Shown: positions 20,351-28,763, counted from the first letter of the stretch. The stretch is DNA of 64,000 nt from Lactobacillus pasteurii DSM 23907 = CRBIP 24.76 (GCF_000297025.1 NZ_CAKD01000010.1:1-64000), one strand, 5' to 3'. Notes: generated by a model from the letters alone, not told the origin. Numbers and translations: made by a program.

Positions 20351-20855
20351 ATGAAAAAATTCAAAAAGTTGATTTTAGCAGTTGTGACAGCGCTACTTGT
20401 TTAGGTGCTTGTTCCACTTATGCCAGTATCTGCAGAGTGCAGATTCAAGCAAATCAATTGATTCTACTGTTCCATATTTAGCTCGAGATCAAATGGGACT
20501 TGGTTCTGGTGGAGTTGGGTTTGGAAAACTTGGTGGAATTGCAGCTGGTGTTGCATCAGTTTATATCGGTGGACAAGCTTATCGCAATGGTGTTTCTGTA
20601 GCTAAGGCTAAACTTACAGAGAAGGATAAAAGGAACATCCCTAAGAAAGATTTGAGGGACAAAGATCATATCGATACGAGTAAATTCACTAAAAAGGTAA
20701 GGGGACAAGATGCCTGGGAAGATCCAAAAACAGGCTATAGGGTATCAAAAGATACTAGTAAGCACGGTGGGAGTGATAAAAAATTAGAAGATAGCTCAAA
20801 ACGCCATAATCGAGTAGCTTCACTAAGCAAAAGTGGTAAAATCTTGTGGCACTAA
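20351..20855 (+). pseudogene. Secreted toxin-like protein with broken leader (locus 1)
   Basis: An ATG at 20351 starts a classic signal peptide, MKKFKKLILAVVTALLV, then meets TAG (20402). The downstream frame (to 20855) encodes SSKSIDSTVPYLARDQMG, a Gly-rich segment (GSGGVGFGKLGGIAAGVA) and a C-terminal DPKTGYRVSKD..HGGSDKKLED..RVASLSKSGKILWH module. Small indels at about 20400 and 20435 break an otherwise good leader ending PVSA. The C-terminal module resembles those ending polymorphic/contact-dependent nuclease toxins; the family is not verified. It is followed 18 bases later by the putative immunity gene. Paralogue at 43667-44032. Confidence 0.55.
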
Positions 20856-20873
20856 TTTCAAAAGGAGAAAGTT

Positions 20874-21434
20874 ATGATTGGTCCAGATAAATATAAGATA
20901 AGGGGATTAAAACGCCATTGGCACTATAATATCAATTATTTTAAAGCACTACTGAATGATCCAGAGGAAAAAGAATTTTTCTTTGTTTCAGATTTAGAAA
21001 CCAATAAGACTAGAATTTCTGGCAAATACAAAAGAAAATTAATTGATTTTTTGCTAGAATCACAAAAATATCGAGCTACCAAATTTCCAGAAGAAAAAAA
21101 TTTCATATTTTTGCAGTTTGACGATATTCTTAAATCTGAAATTTATGTTGATAGTCGTGAAAGCTTCAGAGAGTGGTTAACACATAAAACTAAAGCTAAA
21201 AGTGATGGAATAATTTTTAAACCAGTGTCATATCAGCAACTTCCGCAAGTATATAAAGATTTCTTTAGTGAAGAGATTGCAAAAAAAGGTTTTTTATTTA
21301 AATGTTACTTTATAGATGAGGTAGATGAAGCGTTGGCTAACATTCCATATACTTACGTATATATATTGGCTAGTGGTCGGGAATTAAATGACGAGGTTTC
21401 TAAGATGTTCTTCAGTGATTCGAAGATTGATTGA
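20874..21434 (+). CDS. Putative immunity protein of locus 1
   Basis: 186 residues, cytoplasmic, charged and aromatic-rich (LKRHWHYNINYFKALLNDPE near residue 13), no membrane segment. I do not recognise a named family. It follows the toxin-like gene by 18 bases with an AAAGGAGAAAG Shine-Dalgarno, and its first 70 residues closely match the truncated gene at 43392-43646, which also follows a copy of the same toxin-like gene. Conserved pairing suggests immunity function. Intact, whereas its toxin partner is broken. Confidence 0.6.
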   Translation: MIGPDKYKIRGLKRHWHYNINYFKALLNDPEEKEFFFVSDLETNKTRISGKYKRKLIDFLLESQKYRATKFPEEKNFIFLQFDDILKSEIYVDSRESFREWLTHKTKAKSDGIIFKPVSYQQLPQVYKDFFSEEIAKKGFLFKCYFIDEVDEALANIPYTYVYILASGRELNDEVSKMFFSDSKID

Positions 21435-21445
21435 TACTATAACAA

Positions 21446-21478
21446 AAAGAGCATCCTCTGCAGTGGGGATGCTCTTTA
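21446..21478. terminator. Bidirectional terminator
   Basis: Stem AAAGAGCATCC with GGATGCTCTTT between the convergent immunity-like gene and the YfcC gene. Confidence 0.85.
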
Positions 21479-21483
21479 ACTAA

Positions 21484-23013
21484 CTAATATACAACTAATC
21501 CTAATGCTAAGAAGGCCAAACAAATGCCAAATTCAATTAAAAGCAACTTCCAACAGAACTTGAACCATTTATCAAAGTTAATTCCTACTAACATCAAACT
21601 CATCAAAATTAAGCCAGTTGGTGCGACCAAACTGATGAACCCTTGTCCCCAGTTGTAGGCATCGATGATGCTGGCACGGTCAATTCCAACTACATTGGCT
21701 AGAGGAGCCATAATTGGCATTGATAGAACGGCCAAACCTGATGATGACTGAATGAAGAAACCTAATACAATGTAAACTAGGAACAATACCCAGATGAAGG
21801 CAAGAGAGTTCATGCCGGAAATTTGTTGGCTAAAGAAGTGCATGATTGTGTCACTAGTGTGGCTATCTTCCATGATGATTGATACCGCTCTAGCTAAACC
21901 AATCGTCAAGGCCACTCCTAATAGGTCTTCAGCTCCGCTAACAAAACTATCGATAAACTTGTGTTCGCTCAGTCCAGCAATTGGTGCAAAGATATAAGCA
22001 ACAGCTAAGAAGACTACTGAAATTTCGGTGAAGTACCAACCTTTTTGTTGTACGCCCCAGATCATGATCACAAAGCCAAGCATGAAGATGGTCAAAGTTA
22101 ACTTTTGTCTAATCGTAAACTTCTGTTCAGCAACTTGATCATCAAGGTTGAGGAACTTTTCGCGATCAGATTCGTATTGGTCGTAAACAATTGACTTTGT
22201 TGGATCTTTGCGGACCTTTTCCGCATAACGAATCGTGTAGACAGCTCCAGCGACTAGGCAAGTTGCCCACATGGCTATTCTAAGTGGCAAGGCTGTAGTG
22301 AAGTTGATGCCGGCTGCGTTTGAGGCAATAACCGTTGAGAATGGGTTAACCGTTGAGGCCATACTACCCAAGCTTGTTCCTAAGAAGATCGTTGCGACCA
22401 CGGTCATCGTATCATACCCGGCCATCAAGAAGACTGGAATCAAGATTGGATAAAAGGCCATAGTTTCTTCAGCTAGGCCAAAAGTAGTACCACCAAGGGC
22501 GATCAAATACATAACTAAGATAATCAAGAGCATCTGCTTACCTTGAATCTTCTTAGACAAGGCAGCCATACCAGCATCGATTGAACCGTTGGCATGAACT
22601 ACGCCGATACATCCCCCAAGGATCAATACAAAGACGATAATATCGATACTTTGGGCAATACCGTTAACCTGCGAGGTTAGGAATTGCCCAATTGCTTCGA
22701 TGAAGCTGGGCTTTTTGAGATCTATTCGCTTGTATGAATTAGGAATAGCAACCGGCTTGTAAATCGTGCCATCTTTAAACTTATTGAGCTTGATCTTTAC
22801 CTTGTATTTATCAAGCGTTTGTTGGCTAGCAGCTTCCGTTTTAGTCTTTCCGTCTGGATTGGTAATTACAAATTCATTCTTGCCACTTTCGTAGGCCAAG
22901 GTAGCATAATTACCAGCCGGGATAAAGAAAGTCAAAATCTGCACCATGATCAGCACAATAATGATCACAGTGTAAGCTGTAGGGAACTGCAGCTTCTTTT
23001 TTTGTTTAACCAT
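21484..23013 (-). CDS. YfcC-family membrane transporter
   Basis: 509 residues with about 12 helices, of the YfcC/DcuC-like ion transporter superfamily (C4-dicarboxylate, arginine/ornithine or short-peptide carriers). Residue segments GGTTFGLAEETMAFYPILIP and SSGLAVLSMPIMAPLA are typical. Residues 45-100 form an external loop. A truncated close paralogue is at 54743. Substrate unknown; earlier annotation of relatives as arginine/ornithine antiporters is not supported by a neighbouring pathway here. A cre-like box lies upstream. Intact. Confidence 0.88.
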   Translation of the reverse strand: MVKQKKKLQFPTAYTVIIIVLIMVQILTFFIPAGNYATLAYESGKNEFVITNPDGKTKTEAASQQTLDKYKVKIKLNKFKDGTIYKPVAIPNSYKRIDLKKPSFIEAIGQFLTSQVNGIAQSIDIIVFVLILGGCIGVVHANGSIDAGMAALSKKIQGKQMLLIILVMYLIALGGTTFGLAEETMAFYPILIPVFLMAGYDTMTVVATIFLGTSLGSMASTVNPFSTVIASNAAGINFTTALPLRIAMWATCLVAGAVYTIRYAEKVRKDPTKSIVYDQYESDREKFLNLDDQVAEQKFTIRQKLTLTIFMLGFVIMIWGVQQKGWYFTEISVVFLAVAYIFAPIAGLSEHKFIDSFVSGAEDLLGVALTIGLARAVSIIMEDSHTSDTIMHFFSQQISGMNSLAFIWVLFLVYIVLGFFIQSSSGLAVLSMPIMAPLANVVGIDRASIIDAYNWGQGFISLVAPTGLILMSLMLVGINFDKWFKFCWKLLLIEFGICLAFLALGLVVY

Positions 23014-23038
23014 AATAACATCATCCTTAAACTTAACA

Positions 23039-23052
23039 ATAAATCGCTTACA
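23039..23052 (-). promoter_or_regulatory. cre-like box upstream of the YfcC gene
   Basis: On the minus strand TGTAAGCGATTTAT matches cre at 12 of 14 positions, 26 bases before the start codon; its first ten bases are identical to the lacS cre. Confidence 0.5.
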
Positions 23053-23238
23053 ATACCATTATATACATATAACAAATTATTGTTAATACGATAAGCAATA
23101 ATTTATCATACCGCTAGCCAAAAAATTGTCGATTAAAATTATTATGATTTGGCAAAAGATACAAGATAAGAATAATTTTGTAATACAGATCTGTTAGACT
23201 GGTGGTAGATTATAAGAAAAGGAAGTGAAAAAATAAAA

Positions 23239-23382
23239 ATGACACAAGAAAGGAAACAAGAAAAACAAGTACAAGAAGAAAAAGAAAATAAGGATGTAAA
23301 GGTTGAAAATAAGCAATTGAAGCAAAAGCTCTGGGAAGCTTATTTCACTAGGATGAACGGCATTAAGCATCCCGGAAAGTAA
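23239..23382 (+). CDS. Small highly charged coiled-coil peptide
   Basis: 47 residues starting at ATG 23239 after an AGGAAGTG Shine-Dalgarno. The first 30 residues are almost only Lys, Glu, Gln and Asn (QERKQEKQVQEEKENKDVK) and would form an extended charged helix; the tail KLWEAYFTRMNGIKHPGK is more ordered. Too short and biased for family assignment. Favoured as real by the Shine-Dalgarno and the purposeful C-terminus. Confidence 0.45.
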   Translation: MTQERKQEKQVQEEKENKDVKVENKQLKQKLWEAYFTRMNGIKHPGK

Positions 23383-23456
23383 AAATAACATCGAGATAAT
23401 ATATAAGATATTTGCTACAATAATATTAAGTATTTTAATTGAAAAGAAGGTGCAAA

Positions 23457-24131
23457 ATGGAATACTTAAAATTATTAGGTATCTTATTGATTATCGTAGG
23501 TTTCGCCTTAAAGTGGGACAGTGCAGCCGTCGTAGTTGTTTCAGCGATTGTAACTGGCCTATTGTCAGGGATGGATGTGGTCAAGTTATTGGAAACTATC
23601 GGGACCAGCTTTGTTGCTAACCGCTCAGTTACTGTCTTTGTCTTGACCTTGCCAATGATCGGCTTAATTGAAAGCCACGGTCTAAAGCAAGTAGCCGTCA
23701 ATGCAATCTCCAAGCTGAAGAAGATGACGCCAAGCAAGATCTTGAATGTTTATTTAGCAGCTAGAGAGCTTGGTGGTCTATTTGGAATTTCTTTGCAAGG
23801 GCAGGTTCAGTTTGTTAGACCATTGATTTCGCCAATGGTTTCAGCTGCAGCCAGCTTGCAAAAGGGCGAAAAGTTGACTGATGTTGAGCAAGACTTGATC
23901 AAGGGTCGCTCAGCTGCTACTGACAACTTGGGTAACTTCTTTGCCCAGAACCTCTTCATGGGATCGGGGGGTGTTTTGCTAATAGCTAGCACAATGAAAT
24001 CACTGAAATACAACGTTACTCCTAACCAAGTAGTTCAGTATTCGATTCCAATTGCAATTGTTACCTTGGTGATAGTTGCAATCTATAACTTCCTATTTGA
24101 TAAGAAGTTTCAAAAGAAGGGGGATAAATAA
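23457..24131 (+). CDS. DUF969 membrane protein
   Basis: About 224 residues from ATG 23457 (AGAAGGTG Shine-Dalgarno); an in-frame TTG 18 bases upstream is less likely as the start. Several membrane helices with conserved AARELGGLFGISLQGQVQFV and AATDNLGNFFAQNLFMGSGG. DUF969 and DUF979 are always paired and often precede pyrrolidone-carboxyl peptidase, which suggests a two-part transporter for pyroglutamyl peptides or 5-oxoproline; that role is inferred. The stop overlaps the next start by one base (TAATG). Confidence 0.88.
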   Translation: MEYLKLLGILLIIVGFALKWDSAAVVVVSAIVTGLLSGMDVVKLLETIGTSFVANRSVTVFVLTLPMIGLIESHGLKQVAVNAISKLKKMTPSKILNVYLAARELGGLFGISLQGQVQFVRPLISPMVSAAASLQKGEKLTDVEQDLIKGRSAATDNLGNFFAQNLFMGSGGVLLIASTMKSLKYNVTPNQVVQYSIPIAIVTLVIVAIYNFLFDKKFQKKGDK

Positions 24132-25045
24132 TGGCTAACATGCTTTTAGAATTCTTTTACGCAGTAATTGGTGTAATTATGGCCTTGGCCGGAATTGAAT
24201 CAATTCGCGATAAGAGCAACCCCACTAGATATGGTACGGGGGCATTTTGGATTATTCTAGCAATCGTCTTTACCTTTGGCGATCTGCTCCCAGCAGTGAT
24301 ATCAGGAATTTTTGTGGTGATGATTGGCCTTTTGGCTTTATTCAAGCAAGTTCGCTTAGGTACAATCAAGGCGGTTGATACTGATCGGGCTAGTGAATTT
24401 GCCAAAAAGCTGGGCGGAAGAATTTTTATTCCAAGTATCGTCTTGGCTGTAGTTTCAATTCTGATCGCATCTTACACTGACTTAGGTGGTCAAGTGGCGA
24501 TTGGAATCGGTGCTGTTGTGTCACTGTTGTCGGCGATGATTTTGACCAAGGCACCATTCAAGATGGTTTATCATGATTCACAAAGAATGGTTAGAACCTT
24601 GGGCACGGCCGGAATTTTGCCACAATTGTTGGCAACTTTAGGCGCAGTCTTTACGGCAGCTGGAGTTGGCGAATTGACTTCCAAGATGATTTCTCACGTC
24701 ATCCCTGCTGGCAACCACTTGGTTGGCGTAATCGTTTATTGCTGCGCAATGGCTATCTTTACTATGATCATGGGCAATGCTTTTGCGGCTTTTGCCGTGA
24801 TTACTGCAGCAATTGGTGTCCCATTCATCATCGCTCAAGGCGGAAATCCTGCTGTTGTAGCAGCGCTCGGTATGACATCAGGATACTGCGGAACGTTAAT
24901 GACGCCAATGGCGGCTAATTTTAACTCACTGCCAGTTGCTTTGATGAAAATGGATGACAATCTTGGCGTAATCAAGCAACAAGCGCCAGTGGCCATTATT
25001 TTATTGATATGTCATATTGTGTTGATGTATGTTTTAGCATTTTAA
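24131..25045 (+). CDS. DUF979 membrane protein
   Basis: 304 residues, about 9 helices, partner of DUF969 (1-base overlap). Conserved C-terminal MTSGYCGTLMTPMAANFNSL. The pair probably forms one transporter. The usual third gene, pcp, follows 251 bases later; the gap is occupied by small-RNA repeat copy C, which may break transcriptional coupling. Intact. Confidence 0.88.
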   Translation: MANMLLEFFYAVIGVIMALAGIESIRDKSNPTRYGTGAFWIILAIVFTFGDLLPAVISGIFVVMIGLLALFKQVRLGTIKAVDTDRASEFAKKLGGRIFIPSIVLAVVSILIASYTDLGGQVAIGIGAVVSLLSAMILTKAPFKMVYHDSQRMVRTLGTAGILPQLLATLGAVFTAAGVGELTSKMISHVIPAGNHLVGVIVYCCAMAIFTMIMGNAFAAFAVITAAIGVPFIIAQGGNPAVVAALGMTSGYCGTLMTPMAANFNSLPVALMKMDDNLGVIKQQAPVAIILLICHIVLMYVLAF

Positions 25046-25120
25046 GAAAACAACTATCATTAAGCTGTGTAGTATTTGGTGCACGGATTTGGAATAGGCG
25101 GTGGAAAAAGTAGGCAAAAC

Positions 25121-25236
25121 AAAAAGCCACTGAGGACTTTGAGAAGAGCTTAGCGACTTTTTGTTAATCATCTTGCCACCGTTTATAACGGATCCGTGTA
25201 AAGGGAGCTATTGGTAGTAGCTCTCTTTTTCTTTCT
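25121..25236 (-). ncRNA. Repeat-family small RNA, copy C (candidate antitoxin RNA)
   Basis: Minus-strand TATAAT at 25243-25248, hairpin GAGAGCTAC..TAGCTCCC, loop CCGTTATAAACGG, terminator AAAAAGTCGCTAAGC..AGTGGCTTTTTG. About 116 nt. It sits between DUF979 and pcp. Plus-strand sequence just before it (GATTTGGAATAGGCGGTGG) resembles the end of the copy B peptide gene, but no complete peptide frame remains. Confidence 0.6.
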
Positions 25237-25296
25237 ATCAGTATTATAGCAGTTTTCGATGAAAAAATTAAATATTCGACTTAAAGGAGAAAAAAT

Positions 25297-25944
25297 ATGA
25301 AAATTCTAGTTACAGGTTTTGATCCATTCGGTGGCGAGAAAATCAACCCAGCCATTGAAGCAGTCAAGCGTTTGCCAGACACAATTGTCGGTGCTGAAAT
25401 CAAGAAGTTGGAAATTCCAACTGTTTTTGACAAGTCAGCCGAAGTTGTTCATCAAGCAATCGAAGAATTTCAACCAGATTATGTCCTAGACGTTGGTCAA
25501 GCTGGTGGTAGAGCAGAACTTACTCCTGAAAAAGTAGCGATCAATTTTGATGATGGTCGAATTGCTGACAACGATGGCTTCCAACCTTTGAACAGAACTA
25601 TTCATGAAGATGGCCAAACTGCCTACTTTACTCAATTGCCAATTAAGGCAATGGTTAAGGCAATTAGGGATGCAGGTTTGCCAGCAAGAATCTCAACTAC
25701 AGCAGGAACTTATGTCTGCAACCACATTATGTACCAAGTTCAATACATGCGCGATAAGGAATTTCCAAATATCAAGGCAGGCTTTATTCATATTCCTTAC
25801 TTGCCATCCCAAGTTGTCGATAAGCCTGGCCAACCATCAATGAGTCTAGACGAGATTGTTAAAGGCTTGACTGCTGCTATTAAAGCAATCGTCAAATTTG
25901 ATGGCAAAGATGATTTAGAAACAATCGAAGGATCAATTGCGTAA
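25297..25944 (+). CDS. pcp: Pyrrolidone-carboxylate (pyroglutamyl) peptidase
   Basis: Cysteine peptidase (family C15) removing N-terminal pyroglutamate from peptides in the cytoplasm. 215 residues, the standard length. The catalytic triad is visible: E78 in [10 protein letters not shown]141 in [10 protein letters not shown]165 in [11 protein letters not shown]. Good AAAGGAGAAAA Shine-Dalgarno. Functionally linked to the upstream DUF969-DUF979 transporter pair. Intact. Confidence 0.96.
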   Translation: MKILVTGFDPFGGEKINPAIEAVKRLPDTIVGAEIKKLEIPTVFDKSAEVVHQAIEEFQPDYVLDVGQAGGRAELTPEKVAINFDDGRIADNDGFQPLNRTIHEDGQTAYFTQLPIKAMVKAIRDAGLPARISTTAGTYVCNHIMYQVQYMRDKEFPNIKAGFIHIPYLPSQVVDKPGQPSMSLDEIVKGLTAAIKAIVKFDGKDDLETIEGSIA

Positions 25945-25996
25945 AAGATTTACTACTTTTTCAATAAAAGGTCACAAAATCTTCGCAAATGCCTCC

Positions 25997-26085
25997 TATA
26001 CTATAGATAATCGATCAAAGGAAAAAGATCGATTAACAAATTTCTTTGGAAACAACAGTAAGTCAAATTTTTGACTTTTTTCATA
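25997..26085 (+). ncRNA. Possible small RNA downstream of pcp
   Basis: TATACT at 25997-26002 is followed by a perfect 8-bp hairpin (AATCGATC with GATCGATT, about 26008-26035) and then a second hairpin (AGTCAAA..TTGACT) with a T6 run (26063-26083). No good -35 is visible, so this may instead be 3' sequence of the pcp transcript. Confidence 0.3.
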
Positions 26086-26132
26086 TACCATATAACTAAA
26101 TTTCTTTATTCATATTCATTTATCCCAAACAG

Positions 26133-26174
26133 AAAATCAGCTAGAGTGGCTCCAAACTCTAGCTGATTTTTGTT
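26133..26174. terminator. Strong terminator
   Basis: Perfect 14-bp stem AAAATCAGCTAGAG (26133-26146) with CTCTAGCTGATTTT (26157-26170), T-rich on both sides. Confidence 0.85.
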
Positions 26175-26270
26175 TACAAAAATATTTATGTCAAGTTGAT
26201 ATTCTATGACTTTAAATGATTAACTAACCATCTTTTTAAATTTAAAAGCCGTAGAATGTCGATCTCAGCA

Positions 26271-26906
26271 TTAACCAAAATCAATCTTGCTCAACTTGCT
26301 TTCAATCGTTTCGCGGTCAACTCCGATATATCTCAGGGTCATACTTTCGCTAGAGTGGTTGAGCAATTTCATTACTAAGCCAATATCATGCCCGCTCTGT
26401 TGGTAGACCCGATAGGCACCAGTCTTGCGCATGGTGTGTGTACCAAGATAGTTGATGCCGAGCATCTTGCCAACATCATCCATGATGTGCCAGTAGCGCT
26501 TGCCGTCGATATGTTTTTGCGGATGGCGGAAACTAGGGAAGAGCCATTGACTGGAGAAGACTTTCACGCGGGGATGCTCTTTTTGATATTGCTTGAGATA
26601 GTTGTAGTAGTCAGTTAAGTCTTTAGCAACCGGCATCAAGAAAAGGGTGTTGGGCTTGCCTGTTTTTTGGTCAAAGGTATAGGCATTGCGTTTGATTTCG
26701 CCGTTTTCCTCATAAACATCGGATTTCTTGAGGGCTAAGACATCGCTAACTCGAAGTAGAGTTGCCTTGCCCGTTTGAAAGATAGTGTAGTTGCGCATCC
26801 CATCTTCGGTTTGGTTCTTTAGCGCATCTTGAACTTCTTCCATAACGACTGAATCACGGATTGGTTTTACATTATGTATCTGTCTTTTTTTGCTTTGTTT
26901 TGCCAT
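26271..26906 (-). CDS. Single-domain tyrosine recombinase/integrase
   Basis: 211 residues covering only the catalytic domain. Catalytic residues: Arg in TLLRVSDVLAL, the H-x-x-R box in THTMRKTGAY, His in LLNHSSESMT and the Tyr in LRYIGVD. It lacks the N-terminal core-binding domain of phage integrases and resembles small plasmid or island recombinases. It is divergent from the XerS-like gene at 27246; the 339-base gap contains palindromes. No phage genes are nearby, so it is a stand-alone recombinase. Intact. Confidence 0.88.
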   Translation of the reverse strand: MAKQSKKRQIHNVKPIRDSVVMEEVQDALKNQTEDGMRNYTIFQTGKATLLRVSDVLALKKSDVYEENGEIKRNAYTFDQKTGKPNTLFLMPVAKDLTDYYNYLKQYQKEHPRVKVFSSQWLFPSFRHPQKHIDGKRYWHIMDDVGKMLGINYLGTHTMRKTGAYRVYQQSGHDIGLVMKLLNHSSESMTLRYIGVDRETIESKLSKIDFG

Positions 26907-27039
26907 TTTTTGTACTTTCTAATTAAGCGTCTTATTTTATATTTTTTTAATTATAACGTTTAGGTTTATTCTAACACGAAGCTCTTTATCTAGTCAAAAA
27001 TCCTATGATAATGGGCTTTTTGGTTATTTATTGTGATTT

Positions 27040-27070
27040 CTAGGCGTCATAATAGTGAAATGACGCTTAG
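27040..27070. repeat. 31-bp imperfect palindrome between two recombinase genes
   Basis: CTAGGCGTCAT (27040-27050), 9-base spacer, ATGACGCTTAG (27060-27070); 10 of 11 positions pair. A third copy of the half-site TAAGCGTC lies at 26921. The 11-9-11 geometry suits a recombinase or dimeric regulator binding site. Confidence 0.5.
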
Positions 27071-27110
27071 AAGGATAAAAATATAAGCTATCAGTTCTGA
27101 CTAAATAAAG

Positions 27111-27142
27111 AAAAATGTCTGATTTTATCAGGCGTTTTTTTA
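27111..27142 (+). terminator. Terminator-like hairpin without upstream gene
   Basis: AAAAATGTCTGA with TCAGGCGTTTTT (two G-U pairs), followed by more T's. No coding frame precedes it on this strand, so it may insulate xerS from the palindrome region. Confidence 0.6.
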
Positions 27143-27150
27143 TAATCCCG

Positions 27151-27188
27151 ATTTTGTTTGTTAAAATGTGAATTTTAATCAACAAAAT
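27151..27188. repeat. 38-bp AT-rich inverted repeat before xerS (dif-like or operator)
   Basis: ATTTTGTTTGTTAAAA (27151-27166) and TTTTAATCAACAAAAT (27173-27188) pair at 14 of 16 positions around a 6-base centre. It lies immediately upstream of the xerS -10 (TACAAT, 27193-27198). difSL sites of streptococci and lactococci lie beside xerS, so this is a dif candidate; autoregulation is the alternative. Confidence 0.45.
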
Positions 27189-27245
27189 ATGTTACAATAA
27201 ATCTGTCTCCTAACAAGTATTTTTAACAATTCGAGGTATACAGAT

Positions 27246-28331
27246 TTGGAAGAACAAAAATATTTAAAACTGATTGATAATGAATTGTCCAAGCTGCCAG
27301 ACTATGTGCATGAATTTTACTTAAGCAACCACCATTCAGTTACAACTGCATATCAATATTTAACAGAAATCCGGCGCTTTTTCGATTGGTTAAGAAGCAG
27401 CAAAATTACTGATGCTAAGACCAATAAAGATATCTCACTGACTACGCTTGAGCAATTACGCCGTAATGACATCATGCTCTATATCGATTTTTTGGAACAT
27501 CAAGTCAACAAACAAGGCAAACTCAACACACCAACGACGATCAATCGTTCAATCAATGCCTTAAGATCTTTATATCACTACTTGACGGTGGTTGCAGATA
27601 ACAATGATGGTGAGCCATATTTCTACCGCAATGTCATGCTCAAGATTCAATCGCTCAAGAGCACAGAGACCTTGAACTACCGCGCTCATCAGATTGAGGC
27701 TCATATGCTAACCGGCGACTTGAAATATCAGTTCTTAGATTACATTGAAAAAGATTATGTAAAGTCACTCAACAACTATGGCAAGCACTACTTTGAGCAA
27801 AATAAAGAACGTGATTTAGCAATTATTGCCCTGCTACTTGCAACGGGAATACGCGTCTCAGAATGCGCTAATTCTAATTTGAACCAGCTTAATATCAAGG
27901 CCGCTAACCTTGACGTAATGCGCAAAGGTGGGCAAAAAGATACAGTGCCAATCGCCCAGTGGGCTCTACCCTACCTTTCTGATTATCTAGAAATCAGAAA
28001 GAATCGCTATCAACCAGAGGAAAATGAAAAAGCCCTCTTTTTGGCAAGAACGCGTGGCAAAATCAATCGAATTGCTTCTAATTCGATTGAAAACTTCGTT
28101 GGCAAATATTCTAAAGCCTTCGGCCACCCTCTTACGCCACATAAGTTGCGCCACACCTTGGCTTCTGAACTATATGCCGTGACCAAGGATCAAGTGCTAG
28201 TAGCCCAACAATTAGGGCAAAAAGGCACCTCTGCTACAGATCTATATACTCACGTTGATCAAAATAAGCAACGTGAAGCTTTGGCTACAGTAACAGAAAA
28301 CTACGAAAAGTCTAAAGATAGACTGTCTTAA
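27246..28331 (+). CDS. xerS: XerS-like tyrosine recombinase
   Basis: 361 residues starting at TTG (a GAGG Shine-Dalgarno lies about 9 bases upstream). Residues 1-130 are a SAM-like core-binding domain; 170-350 the catalytic domain with Arg in ATGIRVSE, Lys in MRKGGQKD, H-x-x-R in HKLRHTLAS, and Tyr in DLYTHVD. The length and LGQKGTSATDLYTHVD tail match XerS, the single recombinase resolving chromosome dimers in streptococci and some lactobacilli. A dif-type site is expected beside the gene. Intact. Confidence 0.88.
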   Translation: MEEQKYLKLIDNELSKLPDYVHEFYLSNHHSVTTAYQYLTEIRRFFDWLRSSKITDAKTNKDISLTTLEQLRRNDIMLYIDFLEHQVNKQGKLNTPTTINRSINALRSLYHYLTVVADNNDGEPYFYRNVMLKIQSLKSTETLNYRAHQIEAHMLTGDLKYQFLDYIEKDYVKSLNNYGKHYFEQNKERDLAIIALLLATGIRVSECANSNLNQLNIKAANLDVMRKGGQKDTVPIAQWALPYLSDYLEIRKNRYQPEENEKALFLARTRGKINRIASNSIENFVGKYSKAFGHPLTPHKLRHTLASELYAVTKDQVLVAQQLGQKGTSATDLYTHVDQNKQREALATVTENYEKSKDRLS

Positions 28332-28362
28332 GCCTCTAAAAGTAATAATATTAATTTTATAA

Positions 28363-28488
28363 GATAATAATGCAGTAAGTTCAAAAATTATAGACACTGC
28401 GTTAAATTATTCATCTCCCGGTACAATTATTGCAGAATATTGGGATAAGCATGATACATACCCTAATAATGGTAGGATCAACTTTTAA
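28363..28488 (+). pseudogene. C-terminal remnant of an unrecognised, possibly toxin-like protein
   Basis: The frame is open from 28363 to TAA 28486 with no start codon: VSSKIIDTALNYSSPGTII, then a tail ending YPNNGRINF. It ends 8 bases before the 88-residue membrane protein gene. A C-terminal protein fragment followed by a small membrane protein resembles a toxin tip with its immunity protein, but no family is recognised. Confidence 0.4.
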
Positions 28489-28496
28489 TAACTAAA

Positions 28497-28763
28497 ATGA
28501 AAAAAGAAATATTCAAATTTTTTATAAGTCTTATCGTGTTAGTTGTAATCAGTTATATTTTGAACTTAATTTTTGCTAAACCGATATCTATTTTGCGAAT
28601 CATACCTATTTATACAGCTGGATACTTAGCTTTTACTTTTGAAATGAGTAGTTCTATATCTAAGAAACTCAAGATTATAGTTAACAGCGTACTAACAATA
28701 CTTACAATAGTTATAATCGTTAGTTATTTATTTTGGCTAAGCATTGTGGGTGATGACCCTTAA
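28497..28763 (+). CDS. Small membrane protein (three helices)
   Basis: 88 residues with three hydrophobic helices (about 8-28, 33-51 and 61-82) and basic loops. No Shine-Dalgarno of note; it probably relied on coupling with the upstream frame, now a remnant. It could be an immunity protein for the lost upstream partner or an unrelated small membrane protein. Its 3' end abuts the promoter of the small RNA at 28802. Confidence 0.55.
   Translation: MKKEIFKFFISLIVLVVISYILNLIFAKPISILRIIPIYTAGYLAFTFEMSSSISKKLKIIVNSVLTILTIVIIVSYLFWLSIVGDDP

Noticed and set aside
20397-20855. Toxin-like frame starting at TTG 20397
   Set aside because: This start falls inside the signal-peptide region; the real start is ATG 20351 in another phase, so the gene is a frameshifted pseudogene and not an intact 152-residue protein.
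27040-27188. Palindromes between recombinases as a CRISPR or iteron array
   Set aside because: Only two different palindromes with no regularly spaced repeats; no cas or rep genes.
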